In this document: one piece after another, positions 54,086 to 64,000 of the stretch
Position numbering within the stretch: the first letter of the stretch is position 1
How the letters are laid out: each line of letters starts with the position of its first letter
DNA from: Hydrangea macrophylla
Taxonomy: Eukaryota; Streptophyta; Magnoliopsida; Cornales; Hydrangeaceae
DNA length: 64,000 nt
Reading direction: 5' to 3'
Assembly: GCA_033977485.1 (NCBI GenBank)
Contig: CM066993.1
Span: 66,628,864-66,692,863 of the forward strand
Notes under the pieces: model-generated
The model's input: the letters and a program-made list of their open reading frames with translations, nothing else
Databases searched by the model: none
Told to the model about the DNA's origin: nothing
Program-made: the position numbers and the translations under genes

Positions 54086-57000
54086 GTAGTTGGAATTAAC
54101 CTACTAAGTTGAACTTGAACAAACGGTGCAGTAAATTCAGTGACCACCTTTGATCAAGGATTTTTAGTTCAATATCAGACCGTTGGAATTGAATGAAACC
54201 AATGGGAAAGTATTGATAACTCAAAGTTCTACCACTGTAATTTTTGTTTTAAGGAAGCTTCATGTTTAGGGTAGTTTGGTCAATGGTTTTGTGGAACAAC
54301 TATAATCTGTCCAGAGTTTCAGAACAGTAATACTCTTTTGAAATAAGCTGATCAGAACCTTAATCAAGTGTTCTTTGCCCAAAATAAATTTTTCTAAGTA
54401 GTTTAATGTGTTAGGAAGCTACCTTAAAAAGACCGAAGCATTTCTGATTTTTTTACTATTTTTAGAAAATCATACAAAAACTCTGGACGGGGAGTTGTAA
54501 GTCTCTGGGTGATGTCTAGTGTTTGTCCAATTCCTGGAGATCTAACCGTTCAAACCTCGAATTTCTTTTTGGGTTAGAAACAAGACTCAAAGAGTCATCT
54601 TATGTCCAAAATTCATCAAGATCAAACAATGGGAAGTATGTTTTTTATTTCTTTGAAGTTCTGATCTGCTCTCAGTAATTTTCAGAATTCTGTCACAACT
54701 TTGATATATCTTGCAAACAATAGTCTAAATGATCTCTCCATGACCTAGGGCTTAAACCATGTGTTAATAATGATTAGTTAAGCTTAAATATAGAGGCTAA
54801 ATGATCCAAACCAAGGAATAATACAATAGCTTATTCTTGTTCATGTAATCATGCACATTCATCCATATAGATCGGTATTAGAATTCATAATTGCGTCATT
54901 TCCTCTACTTGATAGAATTAAGCTAGACATTTAGGAATAATTATCCAATATTATACATTCTTCCTAAAGTATGTGGACTAACCCTTGTTTTGCAGCGCAC
55001 TTGAGGTACAACTTCTCAACCCTTTCTCTAGTTTACTTAATTCCTTGATTTTTTATTGATTTTATGACCTCATGCGCGACACATTAGAATTAGAATCTTG
55101 CCTTATGTGAATACATGTGATTAGAGACCTTTTCTTAGGTTTTACTTTCTATTCATATGCATTACGTTTAATATTCGCGGCATAGATCCCGGGTAAGTTC
55201 TATAGTTCCCTATTTGCATACCATATTGCTTGCTACTTGAATTATGTGGTTTTTGAATGATATTTTATCACTCGCAATCTTACACCCTTTTAAACATGCT
55301 TTTGTGACGTATATCTATATATATATATGTATTAGTTGAGGACATGCTTAGATAATTAATTCGATTAAAAGGATGTTGAGTAGAGGCCTATCGCGAGATA
55401 GGATGAGACCACTACTCATTCCATAATCCCCGGACCTAGTTTAATCTTTGATTTCGCAAAAAGATCAGTTGCTTTAAAATAGTTTCTTAATTTTCCCTTT
55501 TAAAAAAATTAAGCGGCGACTCTTGGTATTTGAAATTTGAAAATGTTTTTAAAGTAGGCCCAAATGCCGGTATCCATAGTACCTAAATGTTTATTAAGGC
55601 TTAAATGGTTTATTATTTTATTGTTAATAATATCATGATGTTAGGTGATGACCACCTTTTGGGGTCAATTAGGGGTACCTTTGTGAGCACGAATTGAATA
55701 CGTTACATAATTTGTAGGCTAATTAGCAACTTCATATAATTATATGAGACCACTTATGGGACCCATGCGAGATATAGACAAATACCCATTTAGGTTTGGG
55801 ATAGTTTTAAAACAGTTTCATAATTAGTAGGGGCATAAGTGTAAAACTAGTAAACTAGTAGGGGTGTTATAATAAAATGGGGAAACTCATATAACAAGAC
55901 ACGTACTGGATGAGTTATACTCATCTTCTTCATTTAGATTTACAAACAGAGATTTACGAGATGCATATCGACGGAATTTTGACGGCAAACTTCTCGACGC
56001 CGATTGACGTGCCTAACGACGTCAGTTTTTAAAATATGCTATATATTCTTACTCTTGGAGGTGAGTCTAATCAAATTGTACTAATTTTATTGAGTTCTGT
56101 GACAGTTTTTTCGCGACCCATTTTGGGGTTTAAGCTCATAGCTTGTAATTTATGTATAGAATTTGTATCTATTCTAGTAGGACTTTAATTTCACAATTAG
56201 GAACGAAACCCAAGAGATGAGTGATGTTAATTCTGATATTTGGATGATTTTCATGTTGGGTTCAATTGTAATGTCAAAGCATGTCTAATTATCATAATTT
56301 GATTTATTTAGCTTATTATTGGGCAAAATTTATGCGGCTAAATTAGGCCCAATTTATTTGTGAAAGCATGGTGTAATGATTAAATGTGCATGTTGAGTTG
56401 CCTATTTGGGTCAGTAGAAATTGCTAGTTCTATACCACCATGAGGTAATCTTTGTGGTGATGACCACGGCCGGCCAGAGACTTATGGGACCGCACGTGTG
56501 AGGGCGTGGGTCATGACTAGGCACGTGGGCTTGGGGAGTGGAGCCGCGGGCTAGCCGGTAATAGTAGGAGTGAACTAGTAATTGCCAGAGACTATAGATC
56601 TTTGTAATATGTTGAATTGAGCGCATTTATTATCCATGTTCATGATTGGCATTGCTCACAAGCATATAGCTTACATGTTGTAGTGGTTATTGAATAACCA
56701 TCGTAGGTGATCGCGGCGAGGAATCGGGGAAGTGAGCGAGGAAGTGGCTTGGCTAGCTTATGGGTTTGGGAAGTTGTTGTAATTTTGTTAATAGTTACCT
56801 ACTTTTTAGTGTTAAACTAGTAATATGTTTGTAATTAGTTTCAAATTCCGATGGTAGAGTATGTTATAACACAGTTGGTGTAAAACTTGTATAATAGGAG
56901 TTGGTAGCATTGATGCTTGTAATATATGGTTTTGGTGGTTAAATGTTTATGTATAGAGTTTGGGTTAGTTTAGGACATTAATCTTGGAGTTTTACTCTTT

Positions 57001-57343
57001 GGGTTTGATCGGTTAATGGTTATATTTAGTACTTTTATTAGAATATTCAAAAACTATTGCTTGAACTTGGAAGCTCATGTTTGTGACTTTGGTTTTATTC
57101 TAAATGTTTAAAGCATTAGTGCTGATTTCTACTTGTGATTTGGTAATATTATTTGAGAATTTACTATTTGCTAAAATAGGATTTTTGACTGATTGCAAAG
57201 ACAGGATTTTGCCCTTTGTTGGTTGAGCTTCTTTGGTTTAAGCTTATTTTAAACTTATTTTGGAACTTTAATCAGGTGTAAGGCCTTGATGACGTGCCAC
57301 GTGTCCTAGGATCATTTGGGTGGTTCCGGGGCGTGACATTTAG

Positions 57344-57355
57344 TGGTATCAGAGC
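57344..57355 (+). other. primer binding site (initiator Met) of the second chromovirus
   Basis: TGGTATCAGAGC, five bases after the LTR end GTGACA. Confidence 0.92.
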
Positions 57356-57509
57356 AATAAGTTTAGAACCTTGGGTACAAGAGACGACGATTGAGAGTAC
57401 GTGTAGATGTTGAGCATATCTATGCATTTCATGAATACATATGAGGAATTGCTGCTATGTTGCGCATAGCATGAAAAATATTTATATAAATTGACTGACA
57501 GGTAAGAAA

Positions 57510-58501
57510 ATGGATCCCAATCGGGAACATTCACCTCATTCGAGGTTGGACCATCTAGAAGATGCAGTAAGCAATTTCGTAAGGGCAGAAAGTGATCGAA
57601 TGGGTGGTGATAGACCTGCAAACCCACAACCACGGGCCGAACGGGGAGTCATTGAATAATTTTATAAAAGAAAACCGAGTCAATTTGATGGAGGCTCACA
57701 TCCATCACAAACTGATCATTGGGTAATGGATATGGAATGTATCTTTTGGGTGGTAGAGTGTACAGATGGGGAGAAGATGATGTGCGCTACTAATACTTTG
57801 AAAGGTGAAGCCCAGAACTTGTGGGTAAATGTGATTGAGCAAGGGGCACCGAAGACGTGGAACAAGTTTGTGAAAGTTTTCGATAAGCGGTACTTTCCAG
57901 CATCCATCAAGACTCAGATGGGCCGTGAATTTGCAAATCTGCAGCTAGGGGATATAACAGTAAATGAATATGCAGTGAAATATAATAGTTTACTTCGGTT
58001 TTCACATCGAACAGTACCAAGAAAAGTGGATAGGGCACGAAAATTTGAAGAAGGATTACGGGATAACATTAAAAGCCGAGTTGATACACATCAACTTCGA
58101 AAAGTTGTCGATGTACAAGATGTTTCCTTGATAGCAGAAAGGGATGTTGACAAGTATAAACAGAGCCAACAGAATAAGCAGCTAGCTGAGGGAAAAGGTA
58201 AAGGACAAGGTTTCTTTAAGAAGCCATTCTCGTGAGGTTCTGGTTTTAGCTCAGGAGTTCAAAGAAAAAGTTCTTTTTTTGGGGAAAGTCTCCCATTATG
58301 TCCAACTTGTAATCGTCAACATGGGGGTGTGTGCCACATAACACTTGTATGTAACATCTGTAGGCAGAAGGGGCATATAGCAAGGAATTGCCCACAAGCT
58401 CGAACTCAGAGTACAAGGAGTATCAATCCAGACATGAGAAGAAAATGTTTCGAATGTGGATAGCCAGGACATAAAGCAAAAGATTTCCCTACCAGACGAC
58501 A
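57510..58501 (+). pseudogene. gag: gag of the second chromovirus
   Basis: Start ATG at 57510 (MDPNREHSPHSRLDHLEDA). A TAA at 57657 stands where Gln is expected before FYKRKPSQFDGG. The frame is then open through the capsid domain (EAQNLWVNVIEQ, FVKVFDKRYFP, VNEYAVKYNSLLRF, KFEEGLRDNIKSRV) to a TGA at 58233. After that it encodes CNICRQKGHIARNC, a complete zinc knuckle, and a second CFECG-stop-PGHKAKDF that has lost its last Cys and gained a stop. Non-functional as read. Confidence 0.88.
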
Positions 58502-59175
58502 ATGAGGGATGAGCTCTGCGGCTTTAACTGGGGCAAAACCATGAACAAGTGTGGACAAAGGGAAAGGGCCAGAACAAAGATAAGGAAGGTATTTCGACTA
58601 ACGCCAGGGGATGCTATAGCTACCAATTCTGTGGTATCAAGTACATTATTCATTTGCTCACACCCGGCGTATATTTTAATAGATTCAGGGTCAACACATT
58701 CTTTTATTGCACATGAATTTGTTAAACACATAGACAGCATGTCAGAACCTTTAGGGTATGATTTGTCGATATCGTTACCCTTAAGTAAACCTATGGTGAC
58801 CTCATCAATATTTAAAGCATGTGGTATTAGGATAAATGATAGGGTTTTGATAGTGAATTTAATTCCATTGGCCATTAATTATTTTGATGTGATTTTGGGA
58901 ATGGATTGGTTATCCGCAAACCAAGCTACTATCGATTGTGAACAGAAAAGAATTACTTTTTGACCAATGGGACAAGGGGAGTTTAGTTTTCAGGGAAGTA
59001 GTGTTGTAGCACCACCATATTTGGTTTCAGCAATCCGAGCAGGCAAGTTGTTGAAACAAAGTTGTCGGGGGTTCTTATATTCAATAATTGACACACGGGT
59101 CACAGGGCTAGAGTAGAAGATATTTCAGTTGTATGGGAGTTTCCAGATGTATTTCTTAAAGAATTACTTGACGTA
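58502..59175 (+). pseudogene. aspartic protease of the second chromovirus
   Basis: The frame from about 58560 encodes FICSHPAYILIDSGSTHSFI with the D-S-G active site intact, then VILGMDWLS and a stop at 58962. The following linker to RT (58963-59175) has stops. It is in a different frame from gag, so a frameshift lies near 58500. Confidence 0.87.
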
Positions 59176-60458
59176 TTGGTTGAACGGGAAATTGAATTTA
59201 CTATTCAAGTAGCCTCGGGGTCTCATCCAGTATCGAAAATACCGTACAGAATGGCATCGGTGGAGTTGAAAGAACTGAAGATTCGGTTGCCAAATCTTCT
59301 AGATAAAGGGTTCATTCGACCTAGTGTATCACCGTGGGGTGCACCAGTCTTGTTTGTCAAGAAGAAAGACGGGACTATGAGGATGTGTATCGATTATCAG
59401 GAACTCAACAAGTTAACTATCAAGAACAAATATCCGTTGCCTAGGATCGGTGACTTGTTTGATCAACTTCAAGGAGCCCGGGTCTTTTCTAAGATTGATC
59501 TGCGATCGAGTTACCATCAATTAAAGGTCAAAGAGGAAGATGTGGAGAAAATAGCATTTAGGACTGTTATGGCCATTAAGAATTTCTTGTTATGCCTTTT
59601 GGAGTTACGAACGCACCGGCAACATTTATGGATTTGATGAATCGAGTATTCAAAGACTATTTAGATGAGTTTGTAATTGTCTTCATAGATGATATCTTAA
59701 TATATTCTAAGAGTGTGGAAGATCACGAGAGGCATTTACGTTTGGTCTTACAATGACTCAGCGAAAAGAAGCTATTTGGGAAGTTAAAGAAGTGTGAATT
59801 TTGGTTAACTGAGATAGCATTCTTGGGGCATGTAATATCAAAAGAGGGGGTATTAGTAGATCCGTAAGAGATTGAAGTTGTGGCCAATTGGAAACCATCG
59901 ACAAGTGTGCCAGAAGTACGAAGCTTCTTAGGATTAGATGGATATTACCGAAGGTTCGTGGAAAATTTTTCAAGAATTGCGATGCCAATGACACAACTTA
60001 TGCGAAAAGACGATCCTTTTGTTTGGAGTCCGGAATGTGAAGAAAGTTTTATTGAATTGAAGACTCGTTTGATGACGGCACCTATATTAACTATTCCTTC
60101 GAGGACTGAGGAGTTTGTGATATACAGTGATGCTTCGTACCGAGGTTTGGGTTGTGTTTTAATGTAAAACAACAAGGTGATTATATATGCTGCACGACAA
60201 TTGAGGCCACATGAGGTGAATTACCCAACACATGACCTTGAATTAGCGGCAGTGATCTTTGCCTTAAAGATTTGGAGGCACTATCTTTACAGGGAAAAGT
60301 GTGAAATTTACACTGATCATAAAAGTTTAAAGTGTTTATTTACACAACGAGATTTAAATATGAGACAAAGGAGGTGGTTAGAGCTAATGAAGGATTATGA
60401 CTTAATAATCCAAAATCATCTAGGGAAAGCTAATGTGGTGGCCGATGAGCTGAGTTGA
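59176..60458 (+). pseudogene. pol: reverse transcriptase and RNase H of the second chromovirus
   Basis: 59176-59600 encodes [27 protein letters not shown] and [15 protein letters not shown] frameshift near 59580 leads to [13 protein letters not shown] and [13 protein letters not shown], with the catalytic pair kept. Stops at about 59755, 59865 and 60165 interrupt the thumb and connection (FLGHVISKEG, FLGLDGYYRRFV, YSDASYRGLGCVL). 60177-60458 encodes RNase H ([42 protein letters not shown]) and ends in TGA. Confidence 0.9.
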
Positions 60459-61560
60459 AAGTCTATAACTAATTTGACCTATGCTTTGACTTCATAAGAA
60501 AAGTTAATTTGGGAAATGGAGCAGCTAAAGTTGGAGGTAAATCCAGAAACCAGAGGTGCTCTAATGTCAGCTATTATTGCGCAACCGTCCCTTATTGATG
60601 AAATTCGAACTAAACAGCTTCAAGATCCAACATTGAAGAAGATTCATGATGAAATACCTGAAGGTAAGCAGCCATAATTTACTGTTGAGAATGATATGTT
60701 GAAATTCAAGAATCGAGTTTGTGTACCCAATATAGATGGTATCAAGGAAGTAATTTTGGAAGAGGCACACAATACGAGGTACTCGATCCATCCGGGTAGT
60801 ACTACGATGTATTGTGACTTACAGGAAATCTATTGGTGGTCAGGGATGAAACATGAAGTAGTAGAACATATGGCAAAGTGTGTGGTTTGTCAGAGGGTAA
60901 AAGTAGAACATTAAAAAAGCAGTGGGAAAATTGGAACCTCTACCTATACCAGAGTGGAAATGTTAAAATATCATAATGGATTTTGTGGGAGGTTTACCGA
61001 GGTCTAGGAAGTCAAATGACAGTGTATGGGTAATCGTTGATCGATTGACCAAGTCAGCACATTTTCTACCAATCAAGATCAATGATTCGAAGAATTAGCT
61101 GAATCGTATGTTCAAGAAATTGTGAGACTTCATGGAGTTCTAGTATCTATAGTCTCAGATTGAGATAGTGCATTTACATCAAGATTTTGGCAAGGTATGC
61201 AGAAAGCGATGGGTACTAAATTAAGTTTCAATACAGCTTTTCATCCTCAAACCGATGGACAATCAGAACGTGTAATTCAGATACTTGAAGATATGCTTCG
61301 ACTTTGTGTTTTGGATTTTAAAGGTGACTAGGAAGAGTACTTGACATTGGCTGAATTTGCTTATAATAATAGTTATCAATCCAGTATTGGGATGGCACCT
61401 TTTGAGGCTTTATATGGGCGTAAATGTTGACGTTCTCCACTTTATTGGACTGAGGTTGGTGAGAGAAGATTGATAGGGCCTGAAATTATTCAGCAAACTA
61501 CGGAGAAGGTAAAGATAATACAACAACGGCTTCAAACAGCTCAAAGTAGATATAAAAGCT
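60459..61560 (+). pseudogene. integrase of the second chromovirus, heavily broken
   Basis: About 60696-60912 encodes the HHCC module (EEAHNTRYSIHPGSTTMY, CVVCQRVKVEH). After several frameshifts, the core shows [17 protein letters not shown] (second Asp), [16 protein letters not shown] (Glu) and FAYNNSYQSSIGMAPFEALY. Stops occur at about 60912, 61098, 61164, 61329 and 61428. This is clearly more decayed than the integrase at 16656-18018. Confidence 0.85.
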
Positions 61561-61568
61561 AAGCAGAC

Positions 61569-62019
61569 TTGAAAAGAAGACCGATGAAGTTTGAAGTTGG
61601 GGATTTTGTATTCTTGAAAGTATCACCTTCAAAGGGTATTATGAGGTTTGGGAAATGCAGGAAGTTGAATCCAAGGTATGTTGGGCCATTTGAGATCATT
61701 GGTAGAGTTGGAACAGTAGCCTATCGGTTGGAGTTGCCACCGGAGTTGGCTAATGTACACGATGTATTTCATATATCAATGTTAAGAAGATGTGTATCAG
61801 ATCCGAAGAAAGCAGTTATTCCAGAGCCGTTGGAAGTCAGGGAAGACTTGACATATATAGAGCATCCAGTCAAGATTCTTGACAGAAAAGAGCAAGTTTT
61901 ACGGATAAAGACTATTTCCTTAGTCATGGTGCTGTGACGAAATTATTCTGTTGAGGAAGCCACGTTGGAAATAAAGGATGAAATGAAAGAGAAATACCCG
62001 TTCTTGTACGAAACTTGAT
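61569..62019 (+). pseudogene. integrase C-terminus and chromodomain
   Basis: It encodes KRRPMKFEVGDFVFLKVSP, PRYVGPFEIIG (GPY/F), VFHISMLRR and the chromodomain YIEHPVKILDRKEQVLR, then a TGA at 61935, after which EEATLEIKDEMKEKYPFLYE completes it. One stop separates the last two strands. Confidence 0.87.
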
Positions 62020-62045
62020 GTATTACGAGTTTGGGGCCAAACTCC

Positions 62046-62064
62046 TTTTTAAGGAGGGGAGAGA
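62046..62064 (+). other. polypurine tract of the second chromovirus
   Basis: TTTTTAAGGAGGGGAGAGA ends where the right LTR (TATAACACCC) starts. Confidence 0.75.
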
Positions 62065-62989
62065 TATAACACCCACTCCGGCGGTTTATATTTAATATTG
62101 CTTTAGCATGCATAATCATGAGTTAATGTTAATTAATGTGTTATGTGACACTTATTGGAGATGAGATTAACCCACTAAGTTGATTATGGGTGTCCAGTTG
62201 GGAACCCAGTTATGGCCAGTACGACAATCCCAAGTTGGGATATGTGTTGATGGGTCCCAGTTGAGAGAGGACAGTAATATGTGGAACACCTTATGTGCCT
62301 AAATATTTATTAAGGCTTAAATAGTTTATTATTTTTTTGTTAATAATATCATGTTGTTAGGTGATGACCACCTTTTGGGATCAATTAGGGGTACCTTTGT
62401 AAGCACGAATTGAATACGTTACATAATTTGTAGGCTAATTAGCAACTTCATATAATTATATGGGACCAGTTATGGGACCCATACGAGACATAGATAAATA
62501 CCCATTTAGATTTGGGATAGTTTTAATACAGTTTCATAATTAGTTGGGGCGTAAGTGCAAAACTTGTAAACTAGTGGGGGTATTATAATAAAATGGGGAA
62601 ACTCATATAACAAGACACGTACTGGATGAGTTATACTCATCTTCTTCATTTAGATTTACAATCAGAGATATACGAGACGTATATCGACGGAATTTTGACG
62701 GCAAACTTCTCAACGCCGATTGACGGCCCGAACGACGTCGGTTTTTAAAATATGCTTTATATTCGGACTCTTGAAGGTGAGTCTAATCTATTGGCACTAA
62801 TTTTATTGAGTTTTGTGATAGTTTTTCCGCGACCCATTTTGGGGTTTAAGCTCATAGCTTGTAATTTATGTATAGGATTTGTACCTGCTTCTAGTAGGAC
62901 TTTAATTTCACAATTAAGAGCGAAACCCAAGAGATGAGTGATGTTAATTTTGATATTTGGATGATTTTCATGTTGGATTCAATTGTAAT
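62065..62989 (+). repeat. 3' LTR of the second chromovirus, left portion
   Basis: Collinear with 52365-52599 plus 55584-56274 without the 3-kb insertion. It stops matching after CAATTGTAAT at 62989. Confidence 0.88.
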
Positions 62990-64000
62990 TGATCGGTGAC
63001 GAATAGTTGCCGTTTATAGTCTTACAAATACCCTTTGTTAGCCCATTTCATGTAGTTATTAGTTATTTATTATAAGTATTCTCAATTTTGTAAGATTTGG
63101 AGCTTTAACTTGAAAATGCACAAAAATCCAATGATTAGTGGCTTTGGAAGTCATTCTGGGCTCAACGGTGATTCTGGTGAAAGTTGAATGCAGTAGCAGC
63201 CTTGGTAACTCGCATTTTTGGCAAGGAATACTTTGGATTTGAGAAATTTCTCCAGAGATACAAAATGTAGATCTTCGAGTTACGGACGCGTGGCCGCAAA
63301 CGGTGAGTCAATCCGAGTTTCGAGAAAAAGTTATCGCAATTCTACCAAAGTCGCGCAGTGCAGCGAAAAGGACCTCGCGCGAGCGGGCCGCGCGAGCGAC
63401 CTGTGAAAAAACCAAAAACGCGTATTTTGTTAAATTAAAGTGCCCAGCGAAGGTGGTTTGTGCATATGACATCCAGAAACGTAAATATAGCAGTTTTAGT
63501 ACAATTTGGCTTAGGAAAGCTTCCTAAATCCTTCCAAACACTATATAAATCCTATTCTAAATCAATTTTATTGTTACACATCATTACACAACATTAGATA
63601 CATCCATATACAACAAAAACTTCAGCCATTGAAGAGAGGAAAGCAAGGAGAAGAAGAAGAAGACCAAGGATTCCCATGGCCTCCTCCATCAACCTCTTGT
63701 CGTTCATCAATTCTATGGCTAACTAAACTCAAGATCTAGCGTTTCAATGAAACCCTAGCCAAGTAATAGGGTATATTTTATGTTTTTATCTTAGTTTTAT
63801 TATGTATGGATGACACATATTCCGAGGATTTTTAAAAATAAATCGTGCTCTTATTGATTAAATCGTTACTTTCAAAGTTTACTCATGTCTTAGATCTATT
63901 TTGATGGTAGTGTGCTCAATGATCTATGATTGCTATGCTTGTTTAGATTATTTACATGTAATGGTGCTTAAATTGAATTGTGCTATCAAGTATTCGAATA
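62990..64000 (+). mobile_element. LTR of another element inserted in the 3' LTR, truncated by window end
   Basis: From TGATCGGTGACG onward the left LTR has no counterpart. It contains AAATGTAGATCTTCGAGTTA, a CpG-rich block at 63374-63401 (CTCGCGCGAGCGGGCCGCGC) like the other chromovirus LTRs here, and a TATA box at 63542. GTAAT at 62985-62989 would be its target duplication. The end is not in the window. Confidence 0.6.
63542..63549 (+). promoter_or_regulatory. TATA box in the truncated LTR
   Basis: TATATAAA in the context ACACTATATAAATCC. If the LTR is in plus orientation this would be its promoter. Orientation is not certain because the element end is missing. Confidence 0.45.

Larger units (their letters stand above)
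52600..55578 (+). mobile_element. insertion in the LTR, LTR-like (solo or truncated)
   Basis: It is absent from the right LTR. The flanks GTGCC (52595-52599) and GTACC (55579-55583) differ by one base. It starts TGTAGACACTC, a common plant LTR start, and near its right end carries AAGCGGCGACTCTTGG, like an LTR/primer-site border. No gene is seen in 2,979 bp. It holds a hairpin array (52775-53035) and a three-copy tandem repeat (53700-54085). Confidence 0.65.
52365..57338 (+). repeat. 5' LTR of the second chromovirus, with insertion
   Basis: 52365-52599 aligns with 62065-62299, and 55584-56274 aligns with about 62300-62989. After that only the left copy continues, to 57338. The LTR end is set by the primer site. 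Confidence 0.88.
52365..64000 (+). mobile_element. second chromovirus (Tekay/Del-like), runs off the window
   Basis: The left LTR is 52365-57338 including a 3-kb insertion (about 1,990 bp without it), the initiator-Met primer site is at 57344, and the right LTR starts at 62065. Between them come gag with zinc knuckles, protease, RT, RNase H, integrase and chromodomain on the plus strand, with many stops. Both LTRs start TATAACACCC rather than TG; the left LTR ends GGGGCGTGACA. The right LTR is interrupted at 62990 by another LTR, and the end of the element is beyond 64000. The element inserted at the right end of the long-TIR element. Confidence 0.9.

Noticed and set aside
53100..55300. A host gene within the LTR insertion
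   Set aside because: No open frame with recognisable features; the tandem repeats and LTR-like ends explain the block.

Overview
The window looks like nuclear DNA of a eudicot plant, from a repeat-rich (heterochromatic-type) stretch. I find no intact host protein-coding gene, rRNA, tRNA or CRISPR. The AT-rich background is packed with nested transposable elements: Ty3/gypsy of the Tat and chromovirus (Tekay/Del-like) lineages, one Ty1/copia, RTE-type LINE copies, Helitrons, hAT, Stowaway and other MITEs, a long-TIR element and tRNA-type SINEs. The lineages, the initiator-Met primer sites and the GT..AG introns all point to a plant. I cannot name the species.

Layout. 1-1299 and 24774-25440 are two halves of a decayed RPA1-like gene, probably carried by a Helitron whose worn 3' end is at about 25957. 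It was split at a splice acceptor by a 23.5-kb Tat element (1300-24773, 5-bp target duplication). Inside the Tat element sit a 2.9-kb solo LTR (7127-10021), which cuts the integrase, and a whole reverse-oriented chromovirus (14247-23916). The Tat element also carries an antisense gene of at least four exons (about 13.9 kb down to 11.5 kb) with its own TATA box. 25.9-32.3 kb holds palindromic repeat arrays, microsatellites and two RTE LINE copies. 32.3-36.4 kb holds Helitron-derived tandem repeats and one Helitron with both ends, itself hosting a MITE, a Stowaway and a SINE. 36587-44622 is a reverse-oriented copia element with matching LTRs and a CAAAT duplication; it split a hAT transposase remnant. 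44.9-47 kb is a cluster of hAT and MITE insertions, and 48-50 kb holds palindromic and GGATC-rich tracts. 50.5-52.36 kb holds a SINE and a long-TIR element. 52365-64000 is a second chromovirus (plus strand); its left LTR contains a 3-kb insertion and its right LTR is interrupted by another LTR that runs off the window.

All gag-pol regions are broken. Many stops are CAG/CAA to TAG/TAA or CGA to TGA, as expected if methylated cytosines decay. The best-preserved parts are the 437-residue integrase-chromodomain of the reverse chromovirus and the spliced antisense gene of the Tat element; the latter is the most interesting object here.
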